A stretch of 64,000 bases of DNA from Terrimonas sp. (GTDB lineage Bacteria; Bacteroidota; Bacteroidia; Chitinophagales; Chitinophagaceae). Positions 55,017 to 63,621 of this stretch are shown one piece after another. The stretch is taken from contig NZ_QCZJ01000013.1 in the NCBI RefSeq assembly GCF_003075435.1, forward strand, positions 1 to 64,000. The letters are read 5' to 3'. Every line of letters begins with the position of its first letter. Position 1 is the first letter of the stretch. Both the position numbers and the translations under genes were made by a program. The notes beneath the pieces were generated by a model. That model ran no database searches, was not told the DNA's origin, and worked only from the letters and a program-made list of their open reading frames with translations.

Positions 55017-55394
55017 TTAAGCGATTTCTACTTCAGCGCCAGCTTCTTTCAATTTAGCTGCGATTTCATCAGCTTCAGCTTTTGCAACGCCTTCTTTAAC
55101 TGGTTTTGGTGCGCCATCTACTAAATCTTTAGCTTCTTTTAAGCCAAGACCTGTAAGATCTTTCACAACTTTCACCACGCCAAGTTTGTTAGCGCCAGCT
55201 GCTTTCAATACTACGTTGAAAGAAGTTTTTTCTTCAGCAGCAGGAGCGCCGCCGCCGGCAGCAGGGCCGGTTATAGCTACTGCAGCAGCTGCAGGCTCAA
55301 TACCATACTCATCTTTCAAAATAGTTGCTAATTCGTTTACTTCTTTTACAGTAAGATTTACTAATTGTTCTGCGAATGCTTTTAAATCTGCCAT
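55017..55394 (-). CDS. rplL: Ribosomal protein bL12 (L7/L12)
   Basis: 125 residues with the N-terminal dimerisation part ([22 protein letters not shown]), an Ala/Gly/Pro hinge (about 36-55) and the C-terminal factor-binding domain with [22 protein letters not shown]. It forms the ribosomal stalk that recruits translation factors. It is the last gene of the operon and is followed by a terminator rather than rpoB. Confidence 0.97.
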   Translation of the reverse strand: MADLKAFAEQLVNLTVKEVNELATILKDEYGIEPAAAAVAITGPAAGGGAPAAEEKTSFNVVLKAAGANKLGVVKVVKDLTGLGLKEAKDLVDGAPKPVKEGVAKAEADEIAAKLKEAGAEVEIA

Positions 55395-55462
55395 TGTTTC
55401 AAATTTTTACCGCCTTCATTGCCTGTGCTCCGGCGGAGATATTAAAAAAATTTGGTTGTATA

Positions 55463-55564
55463 TTATCCCTCAGGCTGGGATAAGTAATTTGAAAATGAAT
55501 CAATTTGAAAATTTGAAAATGAAAGCAGCTTACTGCATTTTCAAATTAGCATATTTTCAAATTG
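55463..55564. promoter_or_regulatory. Structured 178-base spacer between rplJ and rplL
   Basis: The gap holds several hairpins: TTATCCC / GGGATAA (55463-55483), AATTTGAAAAT plus GCAG / CTGC plus ATTTTCAAATT (55510-55547), and overlapping outer partners CAATTTGAAAAT (55501-55512) / ATTTTCAAATTG (55553-55564). The pairings are mutually exclusive in part, as in a switch, or reflect a short A+T-rich repeat. No gene is present. Confidence 0.45.
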
Positions 55565-55572
55565 TCACATTA

Positions 55573-56100
55573 TTATTGTGCTCTATCTTCCAAAGCCTTT
55601 ATCAACCCGGCTAATTTGTTACCGGCATTTAATGCGCTAATAACATTCTTAGCAGGAGATTGTAATAAGCCGATGATTTCTCCGATAAGATCGTTTTTGC
55701 TCTTAAGGGTAGTAAGTGCAGTAAGCTGGTTATCACCCGCAAACACATCACCATCAATAAAAGCAGCTTTCAATTCAGGCTTTTGTCCGTTGGTTTCTTT
55801 ACGGAAGGTGCTCAGTATCAAAGCAGGCTCTTTCGGGTTTTCAGAGAACAACAAAGCGGTTACATTGTTCAGCGATTCGTATACGCCGGTATACCTTGTG
55901 CTGTCAATAGATTCAAGCGCTTTCTTGATCAAAGTATTTTTTGCCACTTTCATTTCAACTTTTTTGTCGAAACATGCGCGGCGTAATTTACCAATCTGCT
56001 CTACTGAAAGAGATTCAGTATCGGTAACATAAAAGTTATTGTATTGTGAGAACTTGCCTTTAAGCAACTCAATCACTTCGTTTTTTTCCTGTTTGGTCAT
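55573..56100 (-). CDS. rplJ: Ribosomal protein uL10
   Basis: 175 residues. The N-terminus MTKQEKNEVIELLKGKFSQYNNFYVTDTESLSVEQIGKLRR and the VAKNTLIKKAL segment are typical. uL10 anchors the bL12 dimers on the ribosome. It is 29 bases after rplA, too short for a classical L10 leader in that gap. The 178-base gap to rplL is unusually long. Confidence 0.95.
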   Translation of the reverse strand: MTKQEKNEVIELLKGKFSQYNNFYVTDTESLSVEQIGKLRRACFDKKVEMKVAKNTLIKKALESIDSTRYTGVYESLNNVTALLFSENPKEPALILSTFRKETNGQKPELKAAFIDGDVFAGDNQLTALTTLKSKNDLIGEIIGLLQSPAKNVISALNAGNKLAGLIKALEDRAQ

Positions 56101-56129
56101 ACAAAAAGATTTTTATGCTGTAAAAAGCA

Positions 56130-56822
56130 TTAGTTCATTAATGATTTTGTGTCGATAGCAATGCCGGGGCTCATGGTGCTTGCCATATACGCGCTCTTAA
56201 GGTAGGTTCCTTTAGCGGTTGAAGGCTTTGCCTTAATGATGGCGTTGATAAACTCCTGGCTGTTCTCAGCAATTTTTTCAGGAGAAAAGCTAACGCGTCC
56301 CACGGAAGCATGTATAATACCTGCTTTATCTACCTTAAAGGCTATTTTACCACCTTTTACTTCGTTTACCGCAGCAGCAACATCATTAGTAACTGTTCCG
56401 GTTTTAGGGTTTGGCATCAGGTTACGGGGACCTAATATTTTACCCAGCTTACCAATTTTAGGCATTACGGCAGGTGTTGCAACAATTACGTCAATATCAA
56501 CCCAGCCACCTTCAATTTTTGCTACAAACTCATCCAGTCCTACATAGTCAGCGCCGGCTGCTTTTGCAGCTTCTTCTTTATCAGGTGTGCAAAGCACCAA
56601 TACTCTTTTCGTTTTACCTGTGCCGTGAGGAAGCGTTACAGTACCGCGGATAGCCTGGTCTGCTTTTTTAGGGTCAACACCTAAACGCAGGTGAATATCA
56701 ACAGAACTGTCAAATTTTGTAGTATTCACTTCCTTCACCAGAGATGAGGCTTCCTTCAGCGAATACGATTTGTTTTTATCTATTTTAGCTTGTGCAGCTT
56801 TTCTTTTTTTAGTGATCGCCAT
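56130..56822 (-). CDS. rplA: Ribosomal protein uL1
   Basis: 230 residues from the second ATG at 56822 (an in-frame ATG two codons upstream at 56828 is possible). [25 protein letters not shown] and the [16 protein letters not shown] block are diagnostic. uL1 is also the translational repressor of the L11-L1 operon in many bacteria. Gap to rplJ is 29 bases. Confidence 0.96.
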   Translation of the reverse strand: MAITKKRKAAQAKIDKNKSYSLKEASSLVKEVNTTKFDSSVDIHLRLGVDPKKADQAIRGTVTLPHGTGKTKRVLVLCTPDKEEAAKAAGADYVGLDEFVAKIEGGWVDIDVIVATPAVMPKIGKLGKILGPRNLMPNPKTGTVTNDVAAAVNEVKGGKIAFKVDKAGIIHASVGRVSFSPEKIAENSQEFINAIIKAKPSTAKGTYLKSAYMASTMSPGIAIDTKSLMN

Positions 56823-56849
56823 TTTCATTCAATTTTTGGAAGTGATTAC

Positions 56850-57293
56850 TTAGTTTTCCCATGGGGCATTACCTTCAACAGTAAGACCCATGCTGCGTGC
56901 TGTACCTGCCACCATGCGCATGGCGCTTTCAAGTGTAAAGCAGTTAAGATCAGGCATTTTATCTTTTGCGATAGCTTCTACCTGGTTCCAGTTTACTTTA
57001 CCTACTTTGTTGCGGTTAGGTTCTTTAGAACCACTCTGCACCTTAGCGGCTTCCAATAACTGAACGGCTGCGGGGGGAGTTTTGATGACAAACTCGAAAG
57101 ATTTGTCTGAATAAACAGTGATTAATACGGGAAGTACTTTTCCTATTTTGTCCTGTGTGCGAGCGTTAAACTGCTTGCAGAATTCCATGATATTCACACC
57201 TTTGGAACCCAAAGCAGGACCTACCGGAGGCGCAGGGTTCGCCTGGCCGCCTTTTACCTGTAGCTTTACAAAGCCACTGATTTCTTTTGCCAT
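56850..57293 (-). CDS. rplK: Ribosomal protein uL11
   Basis: 147 residues. [29 protein letters not shown] and the [15 protein letters not shown] block are diagnostic. It forms the GTPase-associated region of the 50S subunit. It is the first gene of the operon and is preceded by a promoter and a leader hairpin. secE and nusG, which usually lie just upstream, are missing here. Confidence 0.97.
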   Translation of the reverse strand: MAKEISGFVKLQVKGGQANPAPPVGPALGSKGVNIMEFCKQFNARTQDKIGKVLPVLITVYSDKSFEFVIKTPPAAVQLLEAAKVQSGSKEPNRNKVGKVNWNQVEAIAKDKMPDLNCFTLESAMRMVAGTARSMGLTVEGNAPWEN

Positions 57294-57317
57294 GTTTTAT
57301 ACGTTTTTGGTGATAGC

Positions 57318-57336
57318 GTCCCGCCTAAGGCGAGAC
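57318..57336 (-). promoter_or_regulatory. Leader hairpin upstream of rplK
   Basis: On the minus strand GTCTCGCC TTA GGCGGGAC forms an eight-pair stem (one G-T) in the roughly 70-base leader. By position it could be the site where uL1 represses its operon, as known for other bacteria; the specific binding pattern was not verified. Confidence 0.45.
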
Positions 57337-57368
57337 TCCCAAATTCAAAAAAGAACTTTTTGGGGCGG

Positions 57369-57399
57369 CAAAGGTACGTTTCAGATTTGAAATTTCAAA
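57369..57399 (-). promoter_or_regulatory. rplK operon promoter with -33 and -7 elements
   Basis: On the minus strand TTTG (57399-57396), a 19-base spacer and TACCTTTG (57376-57369) match the Bacteroidota consensus exactly. The spacer lies within an inverted repeat (57377-57388 CGTTTCAGATTT / 57412-57423 AAATCTGAAACG). Confidence 0.75.
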
Positions 57400-57465
57400 T
57401 TTGAAATTGAGAAATCTGAAACGGGGGTATATAATCAAGTTTTATGTATGTGACATTTCAAATCT

Positions 57466-58587
57466 CTACTTCCCCAACACCTCTTCCAGCGTCTCAAGTA
57501 ATTCCGCTCCTCTTAAATTTTTCCCGATGATTTTTCCCTGTGGGTCTAATAAAAAATTCTGGGGGATAGATTCAATACCATATAATCTTGCGGCTGCATT
57601 ATTCCAGAACTGGAGATCGCTTACATGTGTCCAGGTAAGATTATCATCATGAATAGCTTTAAGCCAGGCGTCTTTGGCATTTTGTTTATCAAGCGATACG
57701 CCTAAAACAGTAAAGCCTTTATCCTTAAACTTATTATAAACATTTACCACATTCGGGTTTTCCTGGCGGCAAGGTCCGCACCAGCTGGCCCAAAAATCAA
57801 CCAGCAAATATTTACCTCTCAGCGAAGAAAGCTTTACCGGGTTGCCGAGTGTATCGTTTTGGGTAAAATCAGCGGCTATCTGGCCTATGGCGGTTCTTTT
57901 TTCAATGTTAATACGTTCTTTTAATTGTTTGGCAGAACTAAGATTTTGAACAGCAGGTGATAAAGTGGCAAACAAAGGCTCAACCTTGTTTACATCAATA
58001 TCATTGCCCGCATACTGCTGCAATACAAAAAACGAAACCGGTGAAGAAGGGTTATTTTTAATATACGGCACAAATACCTTCTCCTTAATATAGGCTTCAA
58101 GCTTCATTGCTTTGGACTGTATCTCCTGCATTTTAGCGGTATTGCCGGTTTGCCTGGCTTCACTATATACCTGGTAGTAATAGCGCATGGTATCACTGTA
58201 AGGCTGAATAATATCTTCAAATTTTTTGAAATCATCATGCGCCGACGAGCCCTTTACGGCAATGGAGGTGAAGCTGCCGGTACTGGTTACGCTGATATTA
58301 CCCGGTTGTAAATAAATGCTTGTAGCAATATCTTCAGCAGCATTATTTTTAGACAGACCTGCGGTTATGCGACCCAGCGTAGGTTCATCAAGCATGCCTT
58401 TAAAGCTGTATTTGCCATCAACAACTTTTGAACTGTCTGATATCCTGGCGTTTCCGGAGATGTAATCCAGGTAAACAACTTTTACGGTATCCTTTAATTT
58501 GTTAAGGCTTCCGGAGAGGGTGAACGAGGTTTGCGCTATTAAAAAACAAGGAATAAAAGCCACGATAACCGCTAATCCTTTCTTCAT
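57466..58587 (-). CDS. TlpA-family thiol:disulfide oxidoreductase with DUF4369 domain
   Basis: 373 residues with a signal peptide (MKKGLAVIVAFIPCFLIAQ). An N-terminal DUF4369 beta domain (about 22-125), a helical middle and a C-terminal thioredoxin fold with the WCGPC active site (about 267-271; FWASWCGPCRQENP) are seen. It should act in the periplasm reducing disulfides, as in cytochrome maturation or thiol control. It lies 172 bases upstream of rplK on the same strand and is probably independent. Confidence 0.92.
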   Translation of the reverse strand: MKKGLAVIVAFIPCFLIAQTSFTLSGSLNKLKDTVKVVYLDYISGNARISDSSKVVDGKYSFKGMLDEPTLGRITAGLSKNNAAEDIATSIYLQPGNISVTSTGSFTSIAVKGSSAHDDFKKFEDIIQPYSDTMRYYYQVYSEARQTGNTAKMQEIQSKAMKLEAYIKEKVFVPYIKNNPSSPVSFFVLQQYAGNDIDVNKVEPLFATLSPAVQNLSSAKQLKERINIEKRTAIGQIAADFTQNDTLGNPVKLSSLRGKYLLVDFWASWCGPCRQENPNVVNVYNKFKDKGFTVLGVSLDKQNAKDAWLKAIHDDNLTWTHVSDLQFWNNAAARLYGIESIPQNFLLDPQGKIIGKNLRGAELLETLEEVLGK

Positions 58588-58656
58588 GTAAAAAAAAATT
58601 GAATGTGCAAATTACTGAATTTTACCACTACAGTAACGCCGTTGGCGGTTGTTTTG

Positions 58657-58664
58657 TATCTTCG
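58657..58664 (+). promoter_or_regulatory. -7-like element for rny
   Basis: TATCTTCG matches seven of eight positions of TAnnTTTG and precedes the rny start by 75 bases. The same TATCTTnG form recurs upstream of several minus-strand genes here. Confidence 0.4.
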
Positions 58665-58739
58665 CCTATTACCAACTTACTATGGTTATTATGAGCATAG
58701 CAAGGAAAAACATAAAAGAACAGTATAAATTAAAAATTC

Positions 58740-60305
58740 ATGGAACTGAATGTCTTGTCCATTATAGTGGGGGTTGTGGGAATTGTGGTAGGAATAATAG
58801 CGGGTAAATTTGTTTTTGCTGCCAATACCAAAAAGCAAATAGAAGACGCGGAGGCCCAGGCTCAAAAAATGATTGCCGATGCCCAAACCACATCCGAAAC
58901 ATTAAAAAAGGAAAAATTACTTGAAGCAAAAGAAAAGTTTGTACAACTACAGGCCGAGCACGATAAAGTGGTATTAGAAAAGAACAAAAAGATCAACGAA
59001 TCTGAAACACGAGCACGCCAGAAAGAGCAAAGCCTTAGCCAGAAGCTGGAAAACCTGGAAAAGCAGTCAAAGGAAAACGAGGCTATCAAGGAAAACCTGA
59101 ATCGCCAGATAGAGGTGGTAAATCAAAAGCGTACGGAACTGGAAAAGCACCAGGAAGAGCATATACGCCGCCTGGAAAAGATTTCTGCTTTAACCGCTGA
59201 TGAGGCCAAAGCCCAGTTGCTGGAAACACTGAAACATGAAGCGCAATCCCAGGCACTGTCTATTCAGCAGGAAATTATTGAAGACGCTAAAGTAAAGGCT
59301 AATAAAGAAGCCCGGAAGATTGTTATTCAAACCATTCAGCGTACCGCAGCTGAGCAGACTATTGAAAATACAGTTACTGTTTTCAATCTTGAAACAGACG
59401 AAATAAAAGGTCAGATCATTGGCCGCGAGGGTAGAAATATCCGTGCTATTGAAGCAGCTACCGGTGTTGACCTGATTGTTGATGACACACCGGAAGCGAT
59501 TGTGTTATCATCCTTTGATCCATTAAGAAGGGAAGTTGCCCGTCTTGCTTTACAGCGGCTGGTAACCGACGGGCGTATTCACCCTGCCCGTATTGAGGAA
59601 GTAGTTGAAAAAACCCGCAAACAATTAGAAGAGCAGGTGCTTGAGATAGGAGAGAGAACAGTTATTGAACTCGGCATACACGGCTTGCATAAAGAACTGG
59701 TGAGAATGGTAGGGCGTATGCGTTTCCGTTCTTCCTACGGTCAGAACTTATTGATGCACAGTCGTGAAACGGCAAATCTATGCGCAACCATGGCGGCAGA
59801 ACTGGGGCTTAACCCCAAACTGGCAAAAAGGGCAGGATTGCTGCACGATATAGGCAAAGTGCCTGATGAAGAAAGTGAGCTGAGCCACGCCTTATTCGGC
59901 GCCAGGCTGGCCGAAAAATATGGAGAAAACCCGGCAGTGGTAAATGCCATTGGCGCTCACCACGATGAGATTGAAATGCAGTATGTTATCTCCCCGATAG
60001 TACAGGCCTGCGATGCCATCAGCGGCGCAAGGCCCGGAGCACGCAGGGAAATTATGCAGCAGTATCTCCAGCGTATTAAAGAGCTTGAGAATATAGCGCT
60101 TGCCTATCCCGGTGTAGAGAAAGCATATGCTATACAGGCAGGACGTGAGCTGAGGGTAATTGCAGAAGCTGATAAATTGTCTGATACCGACAGCGAAAAG
60201 CTCAGCTTTGAAATAGCCCAGAAAATACAGACCGAAATGACCTATCCCGGGCAGATAAAAGTAACGGTGATAAGAGAGAAGAGAGCGGTGAATGTAGCGA
60301 GATAG
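58740..60305 (+). CDS. rny: Ribonuclease Y
   Basis: 521 residues. An N-terminal membrane segment (about 3-25) is followed by a long coiled coil (about 28-200, Glu/Lys/Gln-rich), the KH domain ([34 protein letters not shown]) and the HD domain ([27 protein letters not shown] with the H-D pair, then GAHHDEIE). It is a membrane-bound endonuclease that starts mRNA decay. The length is normal. Confidence 0.97.
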   Translation: MELNVLSIIVGVVGIVVGIIAGKFVFAANTKKQIEDAEAQAQKMIADAQTTSETLKKEKLLEAKEKFVQLQAEHDKVVLEKNKKINESETRARQKEQSLSQKLENLEKQSKENEAIKENLNRQIEVVNQKRTELEKHQEEHIRRLEKISALTADEAKAQLLETLKHEAQSQALSIQQEIIEDAKVKANKEARKIVIQTIQRTAAEQTIENTVTVFNLETDEIKGQIIGREGRNIRAIEAATGVDLIVDDTPEAIVLSSFDPLRREVARLALQRLVTDGRIHPARIEEVVEKTRKQLEEQVLEIGERTVIELGIHGLHKELVRMVGRMRFRSSYGQNLLMHSRETANLCATMAAELGLNPKLAKRAGLLHDIGKVPDEESELSHALFGARLAEKYGENPAVVNAIGAHHDEIEMQYVISPIVQACDAISGARPGARREIMQQYLQRIKELENIALAYPGVEKAYAIQAGRELRVIAEADKLSDTDSEKLSFEIAQKIQTEMTYPGQIKVTVIREKRAVNVAR

Positions 60306-60431
60306 CTGTCAGGAGTCAGCTGTCAGCGGGCGTTTGTGGATTTAAAACTAAATCATAAACAAAATCAGGTTATTAGATGCTGACAGCAACCAATAACGGC
60401 TGAAAGCTGATAGCTAATAGCAGACAGCTTT
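60304..60431. repeat. Dispersed repeat cluster between rny and rplS
   Basis: Contains AGCTGTCAGGAGTCAGCTGTCAGC, GCTGACAGCAACC and GGCTGAAAGCTGATAGCTAATAGCAGACAGC, the family also found inside ispG. It ends just before the rplS promoter. Confidence 0.75.
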
Positions 60432-60441
60432 TCCAAAAACA

Positions 60442-60473
60442 TTTGGCATTTAAGCATTCGTTCCCTACCTTTG
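60442..60473 (+). promoter_or_regulatory. rplS promoter
   Basis: TTTG (60442-60445), a 20-base spacer and TACCTTTG (60466-60473) match the Bacteroidota -33 and -7 consensus; the start codon lies 22 bases downstream. Confidence 0.8.
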
Positions 60474-60494
60474 CGTCCCTTAAAATTTGTAGTC

Positions 60495-60851
60495 ATGAGC
60501 TCAGCAGTACAATACGTACACGAACAGTTAACTCCGCAAAAAACGTTCCCTGGCTTTAAAGCAGGCGATAACGTTACGGTTAATTATAAAGTTGTTGAAG
60601 GAAATAAAACCCGTATACAGGGTTTTAAAGGAGATGTAATCAAACGCCAGGGTACTGGTAGCACTGCTACATTTACCGTGCGTAAAATATCTGATGGCGT
60701 AGGTGTTGAAAGAACATTTCCCATAGCATCTCCTAATATTGATTCAATCACTTTACATAAAGTAGGTAAAGTGCGTCGTGCTAAATTATACTTTTTGCGT
60801 AGCCGCAGCGGTAAGAGCGCAAGGATCAAGGAAAAAAGAATGAGTATCTAA
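60495..60851 (+). CDS. rplS: Ribosomal protein bL19
   Basis: 118 residues from the ATG at 60495; an in-frame non-ATG opening eight codons upstream lies inside the promoter and is rejected. [29 protein letters not shown] and the [35 protein letters not shown] end are the bL19 signature. It sits at the 30S-50S interface. Monocistronic, with its own promoter and terminator. Confidence 0.97.
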   Translation: MSSAVQYVHEQLTPQKTFPGFKAGDNVTVNYKVVEGNKTRIQGFKGDVIKRQGTGSTATFTVRKISDGVGVERTFPIASPNIDSITLHKVGKVRRAKLYFLRSRSGKSARIKEKRMSI

Positions 60852-60874
60852 ATATTGCTCAAAAAATATATTTC

Positions 60875-60910
60875 AAACGGAAACCAGGAATGGTTTCCGT
60901 TTGTTGTTAA
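60875..60910 (+). terminator. Terminator of rplS
   Basis: Perfect 13-base stem CAAACGGAAACCA / TGGTTTCCGTTTG with a GGAA tetraloop, followed by a T-rich tail. Confidence 0.9.
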
Positions 60911-60967
60911 ATATGGGTTAACCATCAAACGAATTGCTTATCTTAGCTCTCCGATTCATTAAAATTG

Positions 60968-60975
60968 TACCTTTG
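60968..60975 (+). promoter_or_regulatory. -7 element for tatA
   Basis: TACCTTTG, an exact consensus match, 26 bases before the tatA start. Confidence 0.65.
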
Positions 60976-61000
60976 TTTGCTCAACTTTAAATTTATTACA

Positions 61001-61228
61001 ATGTTATCTTACAATGCTTTATTAATATCAATGCCCGGTGGAACTGAGTGGATATTGATCATTCTTGCTGTGTTGATCCTTTTTGGCGGACGTAAAATTC
61101 CTGAGTTCATGCGTGGATTAGGGCGCGGTATCCGTGAGTTTAACGATGCAAAGAGCAACGTTAAAAAAGAGATTGAAGAAGGCATGAATGAAAAAGATAC
61201 CACCGCAACCAAGCAACAGAGTGCTTAG
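61001..61228 (+). CDS. tatA: Sec-independent translocase subunit TatA/E
   Basis: 75 residues from the ATG at 61001. A short N-terminal membrane segment with GGTEWILIILAVLILFG, the FGGRKIPEFMRGLGRGIREFNDA amphipathic helix and an acidic tail are diagnostic of TatA. It forms the pore of the twin-arginine translocation system. tatC is not nearby. It has its own promoter and terminator. Confidence 0.95.
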   Translation: MLSYNALLISMPGGTEWILIILAVLILFGGRKIPEFMRGLGRGIREFNDAKSNVKKEIEEGMNEKDTTATKQQSA

Positions 61229-61249
61229 TTAGTTATTAAATTATATTTT

Positions 61250-61300
61250 ACCGGTAATGTAAAGGTGTTTTAAATGTCTTTATGTTACCGGTTTTTTATT
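61250..61300 (+). terminator. Terminator of tatA
   Basis: Stem ACCGGTAATGTAAAG / CTTTATGTTACCGGT (two internal mismatches), followed by TTTTTTATTTTT. Confidence 0.85.
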
Positions 61301-61339
61301 TTTCCCTTAACATTTAATTAAAAATAAAAGGAAATTTTA

Positions 61340-61522
61340 TTGCCCAGAAAAACCAAAATATTATTTTCAGTTGGGGGAATGCTTTTAGGTTGGTTATTGA
61401 ATGCATTTGCATGGACAACAACAATGGGGCATCCTGTAAATACTATTAGCTTGCTTCTCGGTGGAATACTTTTTTTAGGAGGGCTTATTTTTCTGATAAT
61501 AACATTGATTAAAGGAAGATGA
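61340..61522 (+). CDS. Small two-segment membrane protein with TTG start
   Basis: 60 residues. The only plausible start is TTG at 61340 with AAAAGGAAA upstream as ribosome-binding site. Two hydrophobic segments (about 7-26 and 36-55) surround a short polar turn (WTTTMGHPVN); the C-terminus is basic. Unknown function. It lies between the tatA terminator and the convergent MBL gene. Confidence 0.6.
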   Translation: MPRKTKILFSVGGMLLGWLLNAFAWTTTMGHPVNTISLLLGGILFLGGLIFLIITLIKGR

Positions 61523-61526
61523 ATAG

Positions 61527-62240
61527 CTACCTCCACAGCATCAATGCCGAATTCAACGCCTGCTCTACTCTCCACCTCGGATTGTGAAAATAACTCATGC
61601 CATGACCCGGCAGCATAATATCGGTATCTACTTTTGCAAATTTGCGTAATGATTCGGTATATATCTTCTTGTCAAAATCAATAGAACCGCCCCATCCAAA
61701 ATCACCGCTTAATAGCGTGCCGATCACATCACCGCTGATCACTATTTTCTTTCCTTCATGCATAAATAAAAAAGCCGTGCAACCCATACTGTGCCCTGGC
61801 AGATGCATTACTTCTATTTCGATGCCGGATAAGTTTATGCTTTCGCCGTCTTTTACTATTTGGTCAACGGTAACAGGGGTAAAGGTTTTGTGATAGAGAT
61901 ATCCGCAGCACCGTTCATCACCGCTGGCAACGGCATCTGCCGTTTCTCCAATGGCAATGAGCGGAATACCTTTTTGCTTCAATAAATGTGCTCCCCCGGC
62001 ATGATCATAATGCGGGTGCGTAAGCAGGCAATATTTAATATCCTTGGGAGATAACCCCCAATACTGCATATTGCGGAATATCTGGTTGAGTGTATCGCCG
62101 CAGCCACAATCAAACATAATCAATCCTTCAACTGTTTTAACGATATAGGAATTACCATCATTCCATAAAGCATCCTGCTTATCGAATGTTATACCGTTGA
62201 GGTCGCCGCCTACCTGGTAAATATTTTTTAATAGTTGCAT
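61527..62240 (-). CDS. MBL-fold hydrolase (glyoxalase II-like group)
   Basis: 237 residues, no signal peptide. The zinc motif HxHxDH is complete at H75, H77, D79 and H80 (THPHYDHAGG), with a later H in LPGHSMG, an Asp in VISGDV and a final H in LPGHGMS. This is the pattern of cytosolic glyoxalase II or related thioester or lactone hydrolases. Monocistronic. Confidence 0.88.
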   Translation of the reverse strand: MQLLKNIYQVGGDLNGITFDKQDALWNDGNSYIVKTVEGLIMFDCGCGDTLNQIFRNMQYWGLSPKDIKYCLLTHPHYDHAGGAHLLKQKGIPLIAIGETADAVASGDERCCGYLYHKTFTPVTVDQIVKDGESINLSGIEIEVMHLPGHSMGCTAFLFMHEGKKIVISGDVIGTLLSGDFGWGGSIDFDKKIYTESLRKFAKVDTDIMLPGHGMSYFHNPRWRVEQALNSALMLWR

Positions 62241-62344
62241 GACTTTGGCTTTGGTTACAAATGTGGAATTTTTTCCCGCACCGGTTAATCATTTACAGCA
62301 GAGATAAATTGGCACATAATTGTACTCTCTAAAAATAAAAGATT

Positions 62345-62545
62345 ATGAAAGATAAATCATCAACAGGTAAAGCAAAGGGTAAAACCAGGCCTATTACTAA
62401 AAAAGAAGAAGTGCAGACAAATCCTGATAACCGGATAGACCAGGATTTTCCAGGCTTTCCACATGCACCAGCAAAGGAAAATATCATTAATCCCAAAACT
62501 GAGGAGCAAAAGAAAACAGCCGCTGTAAAACCAAAAGGCAAATAA
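62345..62545 (+). CDS. Small basic protein with DQDFPGFPHAPAKENIINPK motif, unknown function
   Basis: 66 residues, Lys-rich and hydrophilic, without hydrophobic segments, probably intrinsically disordered. The internal phrase IDQDFPGFPHAPAKENIINP looks conserved in Chitinophagaceae proteins I have seen; the function is not known. A DUF1543 gene follows after 22 bases. Confidence 0.7.
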   Translation: MKDKSSTGKAKGKTRPITKKEEVQTNPDNRIDQDFPGFPHAPAKENIINPKTEEQKKTAAVKPKGK

Positions 62546-62556
62546 AGCTGATTGTT

Positions 62557-62564
62557 TATTTTTG
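62557..62564 (+). promoter_or_regulatory. -7 element immediately before the DUF1543 start
   Basis: TATTTTTG matches TAnnTTTG, but it ends only three bases before the ATG, so the transcript start would fall on or next to the start codon (a leaderless mRNA) unless translation begins elsewhere. Confidence 0.4.
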
Positions 62565-62567
62565 AGT

Positions 62568-63134
62568 ATGCAGTATAAGCTTTTTATGCTATTGCTGGGC
62601 TGCAAGCCCCAGGGCAGAAATACAGAACAGCACGATATATTTTTTGGTATTGCGGCACATTTAAAAGCGTTGAGTGGTGATATAGCAGATTTTTGGCCGG
62701 AAGTAAAAGGTAAAATTCATATTGATGCATGGCGTGAAGTAAATTATGTTGACGGTTTCAAAATTGAAGCGAAAGAAAAGCCTTCAAATGAAGAAGCGGG
62801 CGGTAAGGAAAAGTTATTCTTTCTCAATCTTGGCGGGTATAAGAAAGATGATTTTGAAGAATATCATTATAAAATATTGCAGGTGTGCGGCGATAAAGGT
62901 GCAGCTATTCAGCGAGCCAAGCAAACTGCATTTTACCAGCATACGGGTTTTGAAGGAGCTGTATCTCATATTGATGATAAATACGGGGTTGATGTAGATG
63001 ATATTTATGAAATAGCTGATATACTACCGGAAAAGTTTAAAGAGCAGTATAGTATAATCATTAGTAAGGCTGATACAATTCAGCATGATGAGTTGCATCT
63101 CGGGTATCTTACGCTGGAGAAACTGAAAGGGTAA
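62568..63134 (+). CDS. DUF1543 protein
   Basis: 188 residues from the ATG at 62568 (a TTG two codons earlier is possible). The start QYKLFMLLLGCKPQGRNTEQHDIFFGI is the DUF1543 signature, and the second half (YHYKILQVCGDKGAAIQRAKQTAFYQHTGFEGAVSHIDDKYGVD, then LPEKF) is also conserved. Function unknown. Confidence 0.88.
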   Translation: MQYKLFMLLLGCKPQGRNTEQHDIFFGIAAHLKALSGDIADFWPEVKGKIHIDAWREVNYVDGFKIEAKEKPSNEEAGGKEKLFFLNLGGYKKDDFEEYHYKILQVCGDKGAAIQRAKQTAFYQHTGFEGAVSHIDDKYGVDVDDIYEIADILPEKFKEQYSIIISKADTIQHDELHLGYLTLEKLKG

Positions 63135-63221
63135 TATTGTTTCTCGCAGCGATCACAGTAGGGCAGCGATAAAGTATAAAAAGAATATTATACCATTGCG
63201 TGAGCCTCGTGTAAAACATTG

Positions 63222-63578
63222 TTACCTGCTGTTTTCTTTTCCTTCCAGTTGATTGCAATAGTTGAGTGAGCCTAACCTGAATCGCAAAGGGATTTTTGTA
63301 GCTTTTTCTATAGCCAGTTCCTTTCTGCAAAAGAAACCAATACAGTTGGCGTAGTAATTTGCCGGCAGCATACTATTTTGAAAGGGCACATTGCGTAAAA
63401 AATTTTTTGAAAGAAATGGTTTGGATGAATCGGCAATATGTACATCCCGGGTGCTGTGTTTTGCCGATACATTCATCATCTCTTTTTTTAATATTGGCTC
63501 GTGCTTTTGCGCATTGGCTTCAACAGAAAAAATAAAGCTCAGCAGGGCTAAAATTAATATACCGTAAGTCCCCCGCAT
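63222..63578 (-). CDS. Exported small protein of unknown function
   Basis: 118 residues from the ATG at 63578, which gives the signal peptide MRGTYGILILALLSFIFSVE-ANAQ; an in-frame ATG at 63602 would precede it by eight codons. The C-terminus PLRFRLGSLNYCNQLEGK resembles a conserved end of small Bacteroidota exported proteins. Two Cys are near residues 79-84 (CIGFFC). It is divergent from the sigma-factor gene. Confidence 0.7.
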   Translation of the reverse strand: MRGTYGILILALLSFIFSVEANAQKHEPILKKEMMNVSAKHSTRDVHIADSSKPFLSKNFLRNVPFQNSMLPANYYANCIGFFCRKELAIEKATKIPLRFRLGSLNYCNQLEGKENSR

Positions 63579-63621
63579 TAGATTGACAGTAGCTGAATTC
63601 ACTTTATAAATGTAACATTTT

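Noticed and set aside
55395-55572. Possible classical L10 leader
   Set aside because: The known leader lies upstream of rplJ and is bound by the uL10-bL12 complex; this spacer lies after rplJ and lacks the recognisable kink-turn pattern as far as I can see.
57294-57465. tRNA-Trp, secE or nusG upstream of rplK, as expected in the usual order
   Set aside because: No cloverleaf or corresponding protein is present in either the gap or the neighbouring genes.
58682-58807. Short open frame overlapping the start of rny
   Set aside because: It overlaps the well-supported rny start in another frame, and its product has no family features.
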